Source: Streptomyces sp. NRRL S-455 (GTDB lineage: Bacteria > Actinomycetota > Actinomycetes > Streptomycetales > Streptomycetaceae). Taken from it: a stretch of 64,000 nt of DNA. The translations under genes were made by a program, and so were the position numbers. The stretch is taken from contig NZ_JOCT01000022.1 in assembly GCF_000717875.1 (NCBI RefSeq), positions 1-64,000 on the forward strand, in the 5' to 3' direction. Positions 34,840-42,765 of this stretch are shown piece by piece. The notes under the pieces are model-generated. The model did no database searches. It was given only the letters and a program-made list of their open reading frames with translations, and was not told where the DNA came from. Numbering within the stretch: position 1 is the first letter of the stretch; every line of letters begins with the position of its first letter.

Positions 34840-36206
34840 GGATCCGCCTCGCCCTGCTGACCGCCTGCCTCGCCCTGGCGACGACCGCACTGCCGGCGCG
34901 AGCCGTCGCAGCCGACACCCACCTGGAGGGTGTGCTCCCCTCCGGCGCCGCGTACGTGATGGACGTACCGGCGTCCTGGAACGGCACGGTGCTGCTGTAC
35001 AGCCACGGCTACACCCCGGCGGGAGCCCCCAACCCGGCCCAGAACACGCCCGGTCCGGCCGTCCGGGACAAGCTGCTGGCCGAGGGGTACGCACTCATCG
35101 GCTCCTCGTACGCGACGAACGGCTGGGCGATCGCCGAGGCGGTGCCCGACCAGCTCGCCACGCTGGACCTGTTCACCGAGAAGTTCGGGGCGGCCGGGCG
35201 GACCCTCGCCTGGGGCACCTCGTACGGCGGCTTCGTCACCACGATGCTCGCCGAGCGGCACGCCGGCCGGTTCGACGGCTCGCTGTCGATGTGCGGACTG
35301 GTGCAAGGCGGCGTCGCCAACTGGAACAGCACCCTGGACCCGGTGTTCGCGCTGCGCACACTCCTCGCCCCGGACTCCGGCATCCGGCTGGCCTCCTTCG
35401 CGGACCAGACCGAGGCGGTCGCCGCGGCGAAGTCGCTCACGTCGAAGGTCGACGCCGCCCAGCGGACCTCCGAGGGCCGGGCCCGGATCGCCCTCGCCGC
35501 CGCCCTGCACAACATCCCCGGATACAACGACGCCTCCCAGACCCGGCCCGGCCCCACCGACTGGGCGACCCAGCAGTCCAACCAGTACGCCGCCGTCCGG
35601 GGCCTCCTCCAACTGCCCGCGTTCAGCTGGCGGCAGGAGGCCGAGAGCCGGGCGGGCGGCAACCCGTCCTGGAACACCGGTGTCGACTACACGGCCATGC
35701 TCGTCCGGTCCCCGCTGTACAAGGAGGTGACCGAGCTCTACAAGGAGGCGGGACTGTCCCTGCGCACCGACCTCTCGGCCCTGGCCCGGGCGCCCCGGGT
35801 GTCCGCCGATCCGGCGGCCGTGCGGTGGATGCGGAGCACCAGCGTGCTCTCCGGCCGGCTCACCGACCCCCAGCTGAACATCCACACGACCGGTGACGCG
35901 CTGATCCCCGTGCAGGCGGAGAGCGCCTACCGGCGGGCCGCCACGGCGGCGGGCTCGGCGGGGCTGTTCCGCCAGGCGTACGTCGACGGCCCGGGGCACT
36001 GCACCTTCACCGCGGGCGAGACACTGGCCGCCCTGCGCGCGGTGGAACACCGCCTGGACACCGGCCGCTGGGACGTGTCGCCCGGCGCGCTCAACTCCCG
36101 GGCGGTCGCGGAGGAACCGGCGGCCGAACCCCGCTACGTTCCGTACCGCCCCGCCTCCTACCCCCGCCCCTACGACCTCGCCCACCCGGGAGACGCCCGG
36201 CGATGA
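34836..36206 (+). CDS. Secreted alpha/beta hydrolase
   Basis: About 456 residues. TTG 34836 overlaps the MFS stop and has AAGGA 8 nt upstream, giving a Sec signal peptide LRIRLALLTACLALATTALP with cleavage near AVAA-DTH. The nucleophile elbow is AWGTSYGGF; the oxyanion and early strand region is GTVLLYSHGYTP; acid and His candidates are in HTTGDALIPVQAES and GPGHCTFTAGE. A 150-residue cap domain lies between. It should hydrolyse an ester or amide outside the cell. The family resembles tannase-like and oligomer hydrolases, but the substrate is unknown. Confidence 0.82.
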   Translation: MRIRLALLTACLALATTALPARAVAADTHLEGVLPSGAAYVMDVPASWNGTVLLYSHGYTPAGAPNPAQNTPGPAVRDKLLAEGYALIGSSYATNGWAIAEAVPDQLATLDLFTEKFGAAGRTLAWGTSYGGFVTTMLAERHAGRFDGSLSMCGLVQGGVANWNSTLDPVFALRTLLAPDSGIRLASFADQTEAVAAAKSLTSKVDAAQRTSEGRARIALAAALHNIPGYNDASQTRPGPTDWATQQSNQYAAVRGLLQLPAFSWRQEAESRAGGNPSWNTGVDYTAMLVRSPLYKEVTELYKEAGLSLRTDLSALARAPRVSADPAAVRWMRSTSVLSGRLTDPQLNIHTTGDALIPVQAESAYRRAATAAGSAGLFRQAYVDGPGHCTFTAGETLAALRAVEHRLDTGRWDVSPGALNSRAVAEEPAAEPRYVPYRPASYPRPYDLAHPGDARR

Positions 36207-36985
36207 CAGCCCTCCCCAAAGTTCTCGGCTCCGCTCGAACAGGGGGCGCCCCCACCGCGCCCGACCGGCTGCTGTCCGTGCTCGCGGCCTTCGACCACGA
36301 GCACCCGGCCCTGTGCCTGACGGACATCAGCCGGCGGGCCGGGCTGAGCCTGACCACCGCTCACCGGCTGGTGGGCGCCCTCACCGCGTGGGGCGCGCTG
36401 GAACGGGACGAGTCGGGCGTCTACCACATCGGGCTCCGCCTGTGGGAGCTCGCCGCGCTGGCCCCGCGCGGCCTCGCCCTGCGGCAGATCGCGCTGCCGT
36501 ACCTGGAGGACCTGTACGAGGCGACGCACGAGAACGTGCAACTGGCCGTGCGGGACGGCCGGGACGTCGTCTACATCGAGTGGCTGTCGGGCCGGTCGGC
36601 GGTCGGTGTGCACATCCGCGTCGGCGGCCGCTGGCCCCTGCACGCCACCGGGGTCGGTCTCGCCCTGCTCGCCCATGGCGACCCGGAGTTCCAGGAGGAG
36701 TACTGCGCGGGTGAACTCGCGTCCTTCACGCCGCACACGATCACCGATCCCGCGCGGTTGCGGCGGGTGCTCGCCGAGGTGCGGCGCTCGGGGGTCGCGG
36801 TGAGCGACCGTCAGGTCACGGAGGACGCCCTGTCGGTGGCGGCACCGCTACGCGGCCCGGACGGCGCGGTGACCGCCGCCGTGTCCGTCGTGGTGCCGCA
36901 CGCCCACGCGCAGGTGCCGGTGCTGGCCCCGGCGGTACGGGTGGCGGCGCGTGGGATCTCGCGTGCGCTCGGGTGGCAGCCGTGA
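36203..36985 (+). CDS. IclR-family transcriptional regulator
   Basis: A 260-residue IclR protein. The winged helix reads CLTDISRRAGLSLTTAHRLV then GALTAWGALERDESGVYHIG; the effector domain has RDGRDVVYIEWLSG and HATGVGLALLAHG. ATG 36203 overlaps the hydrolase stop (ATGA). Residues 4-17 (LPKVLGSARTGGAPT) are encoded by an inserted palindromic repeat and precede the conserved DRLLSVLAAFD helix, so the tail is probably disordered. It likely controls the operon through the inverted repeat at 33416-33438. Confidence 0.88.
   Translation: MTALPKVLGSARTGGAPTAPDRLLSVLAAFDHEHPALCLTDISRRAGLSLTTAHRLVGALTAWGALERDESGVYHIGLRLWELAALAPRGLALRQIALPYLEDLYEATHENVQLAVRDGRDVVYIEWLSGRSAVGVHIRVGGRWPLHATGVGLALLAHGDPEFQEEYCAGELASFTPHTITDPARLRRVLAEVRRSGVAVSDRQVTEDALSVAAPLRGPDGAVTAAVSVVVPHAHAQVPVLAPAVRVAARGISRALGWQP
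36212..36254 (+). repeat. 43-bp palindromic repeat in frame at the 5' end of the IclR gene
   Basis: The element begins CTCCCCAAAGTTCTCGGC and ends AGGGGGCGCCCCCA. It shares the frame CTCCCC...GGGGGnnCCCCCA with the 49-bp element in the phosphodiesterase and GH2 genes but has a different central hairpin. From memory, similar sequences are scattered through Streptomyces genomes, in and between genes. Confidence 0.75.
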
Positions 36986-36989
36986 ACCC

Positions 36990-37841
36990 TCAGGCTTCCC
37001 TGGGCGGGGTCATCGCCCAGCGGATGGTCCGGGTCAGGGCGTGGCCGGTGGGGCGTACGGCGAGGCCCTCGACGACCGGCACCCGGGGCAGCCACAGCAT
37101 GCCGCGCGCCCAGGGTGGAAGCAGGGTGACCGCGTTGGCGGCCAGCCCGCCGTAGAAGGGCCGCACAGGAAGGGGCAGGGGAGGCCGCAGGAGCAGGAAG
37201 CGGGCGGCGGCCCGGGCCTCGGGTGTGGCACGCAGTTCCGGGCGGTAGGCGGTCAGGCGCTCGGACAGTTCGCGGAGGTCCCGCGGTGGATCGGCCACTC
37301 CCAGCGCCTCGGCGACGCGCGCGGTGTCGGCGACGTAGGCGTCGTAGCCGGCGGTGTCCAGCGGCCGGGCCCCGTAGCGCGCGTGGGCGCGCAGGAAGCT
37401 GTCCGTCTCGGCGGCGTGCACCCAGCCGAGCAGGTGCGGATCGGCCGCGTGGTAGGGCACGCCCTCGCTGGTCGTGCCGCGGATCCGTTCGTGGATGCCG
37501 CGGACGTGGTCGACCGCCTCCTGGGCGTCCTCGGCGGTGCCGTATGTCGTCACGGCCAGGAAGGTGCTGGTGCGCTGCAGCCGGCCCCACGGGTCACCGC
37601 GATAGCCGGAGTGCCCGGCGACCGCGGCCATCGCGAGCGGGTGCAGCGACTGCAGCAGCAGCGCGGTCAGCCCGCCGATGAACATCGAGGCGTCGCCGTG
37701 GACCGTGCGGATCGGGCGGTCCGGCCCGAACCAGCGCGGGCCGGGCGTGTGGTGGATGCGGTCACGGGTGGCCGGCCCGCCGGGTCCGGCGACGCGACGG
37801 AACAGGGCACGGCCCAGCTGTTCTCGGACTTCGGTCAGCAC
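36990..37841 (-). CDS. DUF2236 / MpaB-family oxygenase-like protein
   Basis: About 283 residues. The family core is visible in VHGDASMFIGGLTALLLQSL followed by HPLAMAAVAGHSGYRGDPWG, and DPHLLGWVHAAETDSFLRAH, which include the conserved histidines thought to bind haem in the rubber-oxygenase (Lcp)/MpaB group. GTG 37841 follows GGGAGG; the frame is open to 37898 without support. It is the last gene of an operon with an SDR, an FAD desaturase-like enzyme and an SRPBCC protein, suggesting oxidative change of a hydrophobic (isoprenoid or lipid) molecule. Confidence 0.82.
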   Translation of the reverse strand: MLTEVREQLGRALFRRVAGPGGPATRDRIHHTPGPRWFGPDRPIRTVHGDASMFIGGLTALLLQSLHPLAMAAVAGHSGYRGDPWGRLQRTSTFLAVTTYGTAEDAQEAVDHVRGIHERIRGTTSEGVPYHAADPHLLGWVHAAETDSFLRAHARYGARPLDTAGYDAYVADTARVAEALGVADPPRDLRELSERLTAYRPELRATPEARAAARFLLLRPPLPLPVRPFYGGLAANAVTLLPPWARGMLWLPRVPVVEGLAVRPTGHALTRTIRWAMTPPREA

Positions 37842-37857
37842 GGTGGCCTCCCTTCCC

Positions 37858-38063
37858 CTGCTGCCCAGTGTCCGGCATGCCGGCGGGCGTCCGGACATGC
37901 CGGGCCGCCGGGGTCAGGGACCGGGCCCGGTCATCTGCTGCCCGAGGCGGGCGTGCTCGCGGCTGCCCCGGCACGCCGGACTGTCGGCGGCACGGACCAG
38001 CCCGGACACCTGCTGCCCAGTGCCGCACCTGCCCGGCCTCGGTGTCAGGGACCCGGCCGGTAC
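37858..38063. repeat. Degenerate ~76-bp tandem repeat between DUF2236 and SDR genes
   Basis: CTGCTGCCC occurs at 37858, 37935 and 38010 (spacing 77 and 75). Each unit ends with a related sequence: GTCAGGGACCGGGCCCGGT, CACGGACCAGCCCGGACAC and GTCAGGGACCCGGCCGGT. The last contains the SDR stop codon, so the array looks like partial duplications of the SDR 3' end. CCGGCATGCCGG (37872-37883) is a perfect palindrome in the first unit. Confidence 0.6.
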
Positions 38064-38926
38064 GCCGCGCGGTCGGCCCGTCCGCCGGCGCCGAGCGGGC
38101 CGGTGTACCGGACCTGACCCGCGGCCTCCAGGCGGGGCAGTTCGCGGCGGGCCACGCGCAGCACCACCGGCGGCAGGGCGGGGCGCACCGGCTGGAGGAG
38201 CCGCAACCAGGGCGGCGCGTACACGGCGGTGCGGCGGCGCTCCATGCCTCGCACCAGGCGGGCGGCGACCACGTCCACGGGGTACACCCGGCGGGCCGGC
38301 GGTGGCATGTGGGTGCGCAGCTCGCGCAGGACGGCGTACCGGTCGGCGTCGCGGATCATCTCGGTGTCGGTCCAGTTGAGGTAGGCGATGCCGACGCCGA
38401 CTCCCCGGTGCGCCACCTCGGCCCGCAAGGAGTGCGCGAAGGCCTCGACTCCCGCCTTGGAGGCGCAGTAGGCGCTCATCAGCGGGGCGGCGCCGAGCGA
38501 CGCCAGGGAGGCGATCTGGAGGAAGTAGCCCGCCGTGTGGAGCAGGTCCGGCAGGAACGCCCGGGCGGTGTGGGCGCTGCCGGTGAGGTTGACGTCGATC
38601 ACGCGGCGCCAGGCGGCCGGGTCCGAGGCGAGGAACGCGCCGCCCTCGGCGATGCCGGCGTTCGCCACCACGGCCGAGGGGCGCCCGAGCCCGGCCCGCA
38701 CCGTGTGTGCCGCGGCATCCAGTGCGGTGAGATCGGTGACGTCGGCCTCCACGGCCAGCGCCGGGCCCGGCAGGGACGCGGCGACCGCGTCCAGGCCGGC
38801 CTTCTCGAGGCCGAGCAGCGCCACCCGGGCGCCGCGCCGGGCGACCTCGTGGGCCAGGGCAGCGCCCACGCCACGGGCGGCGCCGGTGATGACGATCGTG
38901 CGCTCGGCGAGCGGGCTGCTGCGCAT
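38045..38926 (-). CDS. SDR-family oxidoreductase
   Basis: A 293-residue short-chain dehydrogenase: TGAARGVGAALAHEVARRGA (cofactor), VVANAGIAEGG (NAG), then IASLASLGAAPLMSAYCASKAG with Ser and YxxxK. The 60-residue C-terminal part (RMP-like RTHMPPPARRVYPVDVVAAR, then basic and hydrophobic) resembles the lipid-type SDRs of the mycobacterial kind, which associate with membranes. ATG 38926 has AAGGG 6 nt upstream. It lies between the FAD enzyme and DUF2236 genes and presumably oxidises or reduces an intermediate of the same hydrophobic substrate. Confidence 0.87.
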   Translation of the reverse strand: MRSSPLAERTIVITGAARGVGAALAHEVARRGARVALLGLEKAGLDAVAASLPGPALAVEADVTDLTALDAAAHTVRAGLGRPSAVVANAGIAEGGAFLASDPAAWRRVIDVNLTGSAHTARAFLPDLLHTAGYFLQIASLASLGAAPLMSAYCASKAGVEAFAHSLRAEVAHRGVGVGIAYLNWTDTEMIRDADRYAVLRELRTHMPPPARRVYPVDVVAARLVRGMERRRTAVYAPPWLRLLQPVRPALPPVVLRVARRELPRLEAAGQVRYTGPLGAGGRADRAAYRPGP

Positions 38927-38957
38927 GGGATGCCCTTCCTTGCCCCGTGCTCGGGGA

Positions 38958-40577
38958 TCAGCGCCTGGTTCCGGCGCGGTCACGGCGGGCCAGGACGCGC
39001 TGGGCGCCGGCGAGGCCGGGGGGCCGGTGGCGGCGCAGTGCGGCCCGGGCGGCGTTGGCCCCGGGCGCGCCGTGCACCCCGCCGCCCGGGTGGGCCCCGG
39101 AGGAGGCGAGGAACAGGCCGGGCACGGGGGTCTCGGGCCGGCCGGTGCCCGGCAGGGGCCGGAAGACGAGCTGCTGGTGCATCGCGCTGGTGCCACCGTT
39201 GATCGCGCCGCCGGACAGGTTGCCGTCGAGCGCCTCGATGTCCGGGGGCGCGAGAACGCGGCGGCCGCGGATCAAGGCGCGGAAGCCGGGCGCGAAGCGT
39301 TCCACCTGGCGTTCGACCCGGTCGGCCATCAGTTCCTGGTCCTTGGGGCCCCAGTTCCCGGTGATGCCCTCGTCGGCGGCGTCGGCGCGGATCTCGTGGG
39401 GGATGTGGGTGTAGGCCCAGGCGGATTCGGTGCCCTGCGGGGAGCGGGTGGCGTCGGAGGTGGTCATCTGGCCGAAGATCAGGAACGGGCGGTCCGGGAC
39501 CTGCCGCATGGCGATCTGGGCGGCGAAGCGGGTGAGCTCGTCCAGACCGTCGGCGAGGTGCACGGTACCGGCCCGGGACGCCTGCTCGGCCTGCCAGGGC
39601 ACCGGGCCGTCGAGCGCCCAGTCGACCTTGAAGGTGGCGAAGTCCCACTGGAAGCGCCGCAGGTCGTCGAGGGTCTGCGCGGGCAGGTGTCCGGGGTCGA
39701 CGAGCTCGCCGTACAGGGCGGGCACCGAGACGTCCGCCAGCACCGCCCGGCGCGCCCGCACCGCCTCACCGGCCGCCGTGCGCACGCCCACGGCCCGGCC
39801 GCCGCGGACGACGACCTGCTCGACGCGCTGCCCGCACCGCACCTGTCCGCCCCGGCTCTCCAGGCGCCGCACCAGGGCCGAGGTCAGCTCTCCGGAGCCG
39901 CCGGCCGGGACCGGGAAGCCGTACGTCTGCCCGAGCATCCCCATCAGCCAGCCGAAGCCGCCGCTGCCCGCCGACTCGGGGGCGAGGTCGGCGTGCAGGG
40001 CGTTGCCCGCCAGCAGCAGCCGGCCGCCCTCGCCGCGGAACTCCTCCTCCCCCATGCGGCGCACCGGCAGCGTCAGGGTGCGGGCCATGCGCAGTCCGCC
40101 GGCCGCCCGCAGCCGCAGCGCCAGCCGTGCCGTGGCACGGAGCGGCGGGAACGGGGTGAACAGGGCGTCCAGGAGGTCGGGGCGCAGGCTCTGCCACACG
40201 TCGTGCAGTCGCCGCCAGGCGGCTCCGTCGCCCGGCTCGAAGGTGTCGAGGGACGCGGCGGTGGTGTCGATGTTCCGGTCCAGGACGGCGCAGGTGCCGT
40301 CGGTGAGGGGATGCGCCAGCACGCTGGGCGCGTGGCTCCACCGCAGTCCGTGCTCCTCGGGGCGGAGTGCGGCCAGGACGGGCGAGGCGGCGGCGAGGGG
40401 ATAGAAGGAGCTGAACAGGTCGTTGACGAAGCCGGGGTCGACGCCCCGGTCGTGGCGCACGGCGCCGCCCGGTTCTGGCTGTTCCTCCAGCACCTCGACG
40501 CTCCACCCGGCGTCCGCGAGCAGGTTGGCGGCGACCAAGCCGTTGGGGCCGGCGCCGATCACGACGGCGTCAGGCAT
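38958..40577 (-). CDS. Phytoene-desaturase-like FAD-dependent oxidoreductase
   Basis: A 539-residue protein. The Rossmann motif VIGAGPNGLVAANLLADAGW and the following VLEEQPEPGGAVRHD are typical of the CrtI/phytoene-desaturase branch; the C-terminal FAD site is GLFLASSGAHPGGGVHGAPG. The C-terminal tail is basic. It should desaturate, isomerise or otherwise oxidise a lipid or isoprenoid. No carotenoid synthase genes are in the window, so a carotenoid role is unsupported. The start overlaps the SRPBCC gene end by 8 bp. Confidence 0.88.
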   Translation of the reverse strand: MPDAVVIGAGPNGLVAANLLADAGWSVEVLEEQPEPGGAVRHDRGVDPGFVNDLFSSFYPLAAASPVLAALRPEEHGLRWSHAPSVLAHPLTDGTCAVLDRNIDTTAASLDTFEPGDGAAWRRLHDVWQSLRPDLLDALFTPFPPLRATARLALRLRAAGGLRMARTLTLPVRRMGEEEFRGEGGRLLLAGNALHADLAPESAGSGGFGWLMGMLGQTYGFPVPAGGSGELTSALVRRLESRGGQVRCGQRVEQVVVRGGRAVGVRTAAGEAVRARRAVLADVSVPALYGELVDPGHLPAQTLDDLRRFQWDFATFKVDWALDGPVPWQAEQASRAGTVHLADGLDELTRFAAQIAMRQVPDRPFLIFGQMTTSDATRSPQGTESAWAYTHIPHEIRADAADEGITGNWGPKDQELMADRVERQVERFAPGFRALIRGRRVLAPPDIEALDGNLSGGAINGGTSAMHQQLVFRPLPGTGRPETPVPGLFLASSGAHPGGGVHGAPGANAARAALRRHRPPGLAGAQRVLARRDRAGTRR

Positions 40578-41076
40578 GGCTGGTTCCGTCCGCGCCGCCC
40601 ACCGTCACCTGGCCCAGGGCGCGCGGGGCGCTCCCCGCGTCCCGCGACTTGTCCTCGCACAGCCTGGCCAGCCGGGCCAGCATGGTGCGGTGGCGCAGCT
40701 GGATCAGTGCCTCGAAGCCGACGTTGTGCAGCCGGCCGCCGGCCCCTCGCAGGGGGTGCTCGTCGACGATCACCAGGCAGTGCTCGCCCCACGGCCGCAG
40801 CTCGATCGCGATGCGCGCCGTGCCCAGCGCGCCGGCCTTGGCCTCCAGCTCCAGGTGGGTGCCTTCCTCGCAGTGGCGGACGACCGTCTCGTTGTCGAGC
40901 TGTACCGGACCGAGCCGGATCCGGTACCGGATCGCCGCGTTCTTGTGCGGCCACTGTCCGCGCACCGGGTGGGACTCCGAGGTGCCCACCACCCACTCGC
41001 CGTAGCGGGTGCCGTCGGCCAGGACGTCCCACACGGCGCTCGGGCTGACTCGGATCAGGCGATGGCGTACGGCCAC
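40570..41076 (-). CDS. SRPBCC-family (START-like) lipid-binding or cyclase-like protein
   Basis: About 168 residues with the helix-grip pattern: RHRLIRVSPSAVWDVLADGT, then YGEWVVGTSES, LELEAKAGALGTARIAIEL and a long C-terminal helix LIQLRHRTMLARLARLCEDK. Such proteins bind hydrophobic ligands or act as cyclases/dehydratases. GTG 41076 has GGAGG 5 nt upstream and is preferred to upstream starts. It is the first gene of the four-gene redox operon and may present the substrate to the FAD enzyme. Confidence 0.83.
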   Translation of the reverse strand: MAVRHRLIRVSPSAVWDVLADGTRYGEWVVGTSESHPVRGQWPHKNAAIRYRIRLGPVQLDNETVVRHCEEGTHLELEAKAGALGTARIAIELRPWGEHCLVIVDEHPLRGAGGRLHNVGFEALIQLRHRTMLARLARLCEDKSRDAGSAPRALGQVTVGGADGTSHA

Positions 41077-41209
41077 GGGTACCTCCTGCTGCCAACCGGC
41101 TTGTCCGTCGCCCTGCCGAGTGCCCCGGCGCCACCCGTTCAACAGCGCGACCGTGTGCGTTCAAGCTGTGCACTCATCGATCGTCCCGAACTTTTCCCGG
41201 CTTTACCTC

Positions 41210-41263
41210 TTGACGACCCGGTGGGGGCGGAGCACATTAGCGGCACTTTGAGAGCGCTCTCAA
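41210..41263 (+). promoter_or_regulatory. GH16 promoter with perfect 16-bp LacI-type operator
   Basis: TTGACG (41210-41215), about 17 nt, CACATT (41233-41238), then TTGAGAGCGCTCTCAA (41248-41263), a perfect 16-bp palindrome at the expected transcription start. The core GAGCGCTC is that of Streptomyces CebR/LacI-family operators controlling glucan and cello-oligosaccharide genes. Confidence 0.7.
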
Positions 41264-41296
41264 CCACCACTCCCCCGTCCCGAGAGGCTTCCCCAC

Positions 41297-42691
41297 ATGA
41301 GTGACAGCCCCCGCAGACCCCGTCCTCGGCGTCCCGTCCGCCGGGCGTTCGTCGCCGTCGTCAGCACGCTCGGGCTCGCGGTCTCGGCCGCCGCGGTCGC
41401 CACCCCGTCCGCGAGCGCCTCCGCGCCGCCGCCCCCGTCGGGCTGGACGCAGGTGTTCGTCGACGACTTCACCGGGCCCGCCGGCAGCGGCGTCAACACA
41501 TCCAACTGGCAGTACGCGACCGGCAAGGGGTACGCCGGTGGCCCCGCCAACTGGGGCACCGGTGAGATCGAGACGATGACGAACAGCACGGAGAACGTCT
41601 CCCTCGACGGCAACGGCAACCTGCGCATCACCCCGCGGCGTGACGCCGCGGGCAACTGGACCTCCGGCCGCATCGAGACCAACCGCACCGACTTCCAGCC
41701 CCCGGCCGGCGGCAAGCTCCGCGTCGAGTCCCGCATCCAGGTGCCGAACGTCACCGGAGCCGCCGCCAAGGGCTACTGGCCGGCGTTCTGGATGCTGGGC
41801 GCGCCCTACCGCGGCAACTACTGGAACTGGCCCGCCGTCGGCGAGCTGGACATCATGGAGAACACCCAGGGCCAGAACACGGTGTTCGCGACGATGCACT
41901 GCGGCACCTCGCCGGGCGGCCCCTGCAACGAGACCAGCGGCATCGGCAGTTCGACCACCTGTCAGGGCACGACCTGTCAGGCCGGCTTCCACACGTACCG
42001 CATGGAGTGGGACCGCTCGACCAGCGTGGAGGAGATCCGCTTCTACCTCGACGACGTCAACTTCCACACGGTGCGCGCCAACCAGGTGGACGCGACGACC
42101 TGGCGGAACGCCACGGACCACGGCTTCTTCATCATCCTCAACGTCGCGATGGGCGGCGGCTTCCCGGACGCCTTCGGCGGCGGGCCGGACGCCGGGACGC
42201 AGCCCGGCCATTCCATGGTCGTCGACTACGTCCAGGTGCTGTCCTCCGGCGGCGGCACCACGCCTCCCCCGACCGGCAGCCGTGACGCCTACTCCACCAT
42301 TCAGGCCGAGTCCTACGACGGCCAGTCCGGAGTGAGCACCGAGTCGACGTCCGACTCCGGCGGCGGCCAGAACGTCGGCTCGCTCGCCAACGGGGACTGG
42401 CTGCAGTTCAAGGGCGTCGACTTCGGCTCCACGGCGGCACGGCAGTTCAGCGCCCGGGTCGCGAGCGGCGCGGCGGGCGGCGTCAGCGGGCTGGTCGAAG
42501 TGCGGCTGGACAGCCGGAGCAACGCGCCCATCGGGAGTTTCGCGGTGGGCAACACCGGCGGATGGCAGTCGTGGCGGACCGTCCCCGCGAACATCGCCTC
42601 CGTGACGGGGACGCACGACGTGTATCTGACCTTCACCAGCGGTCAGCCGGCGGACTTCGTCAACGTCAACTGGTTCACCTTCGGGCACTGA
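41297..42691 (+). CDS. Secreted GH16 endo-beta-glucanase with C-terminal CBM6-like module
   Basis: A 464-residue enzyme. A long Sec signal with basic start (RRAFVAVVSTLGLAVSAAAV) ends near SASA. The GH16 domain (about 50-315) has the catalytic motif GELDIMENTQG (ExDxxE) and WPAFWMLGAPY, typical of beta-1,3-glucanases/laminarinases. After a GGGTTPPPTGS linker comes a beta-sandwich CBM6-like domain (about 325-464) with IQAESYDGQSGV, SLANGDWLQFKGVDFG and TFTSGQPADFVNVNWFTFGH. It should cut beta-1,3-glucan outside the cell. Its operator predicts control by a LacI/CebR-type repressor not in this window. Confidence 0.92.
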   Translation: MSDSPRRPRPRRPVRRAFVAVVSTLGLAVSAAAVATPSASASAPPPPSGWTQVFVDDFTGPAGSGVNTSNWQYATGKGYAGGPANWGTGEIETMTNSTENVSLDGNGNLRITPRRDAAGNWTSGRIETNRTDFQPPAGGKLRVESRIQVPNVTGAAAKGYWPAFWMLGAPYRGNYWNWPAVGELDIMENTQGQNTVFATMHCGTSPGGPCNETSGIGSSTTCQGTTCQAGFHTYRMEWDRSTSVEEIRFYLDDVNFHTVRANQVDATTWRNATDHGFFIILNVAMGGGFPDAFGGGPDAGTQPGHSMVVDYVQVLSSGGGTTPPPTGSRDAYSTIQAESYDGQSGVSTESTSDSGGGQNVGSLANGDWLQFKGVDFGSTAARQFSARVASGAAGGVSGLVEVRLDSRSNAPIGSFAVGNTGGWQSWRTVPANIASVTGTHDVYLTFTSGQPADFVNVNWFTFGH

Positions 42692-42717
42692 TCCGGGCAA
42701 CTGACCGGCCTCGACAG

Positions 42718-42747
42718 GGGGCTCCACGCACGCGTGGAGCCCCTTTT
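42718..42747 (+). terminator. Intrinsic terminator after the GH16 gene
   Basis: GGGGCTCCACGC (42718-42729), loop AC, GCGTGGAGCCCC (42732-42743), then TTTT (42744-42747). It is a classic hairpin plus T-tract between convergent GH16 and AraC genes. Confidence 0.9.
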
Positions 42748-42765
42748 GCGCTGTCCGGTCTGCCC

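Noticed and set aside
38958..40577. Carotenoid biosynthesis cluster
   Set aside because: Only a CrtI-like protein is present; there is no phytoene synthase, GGPP synthase or cyclase in the window.
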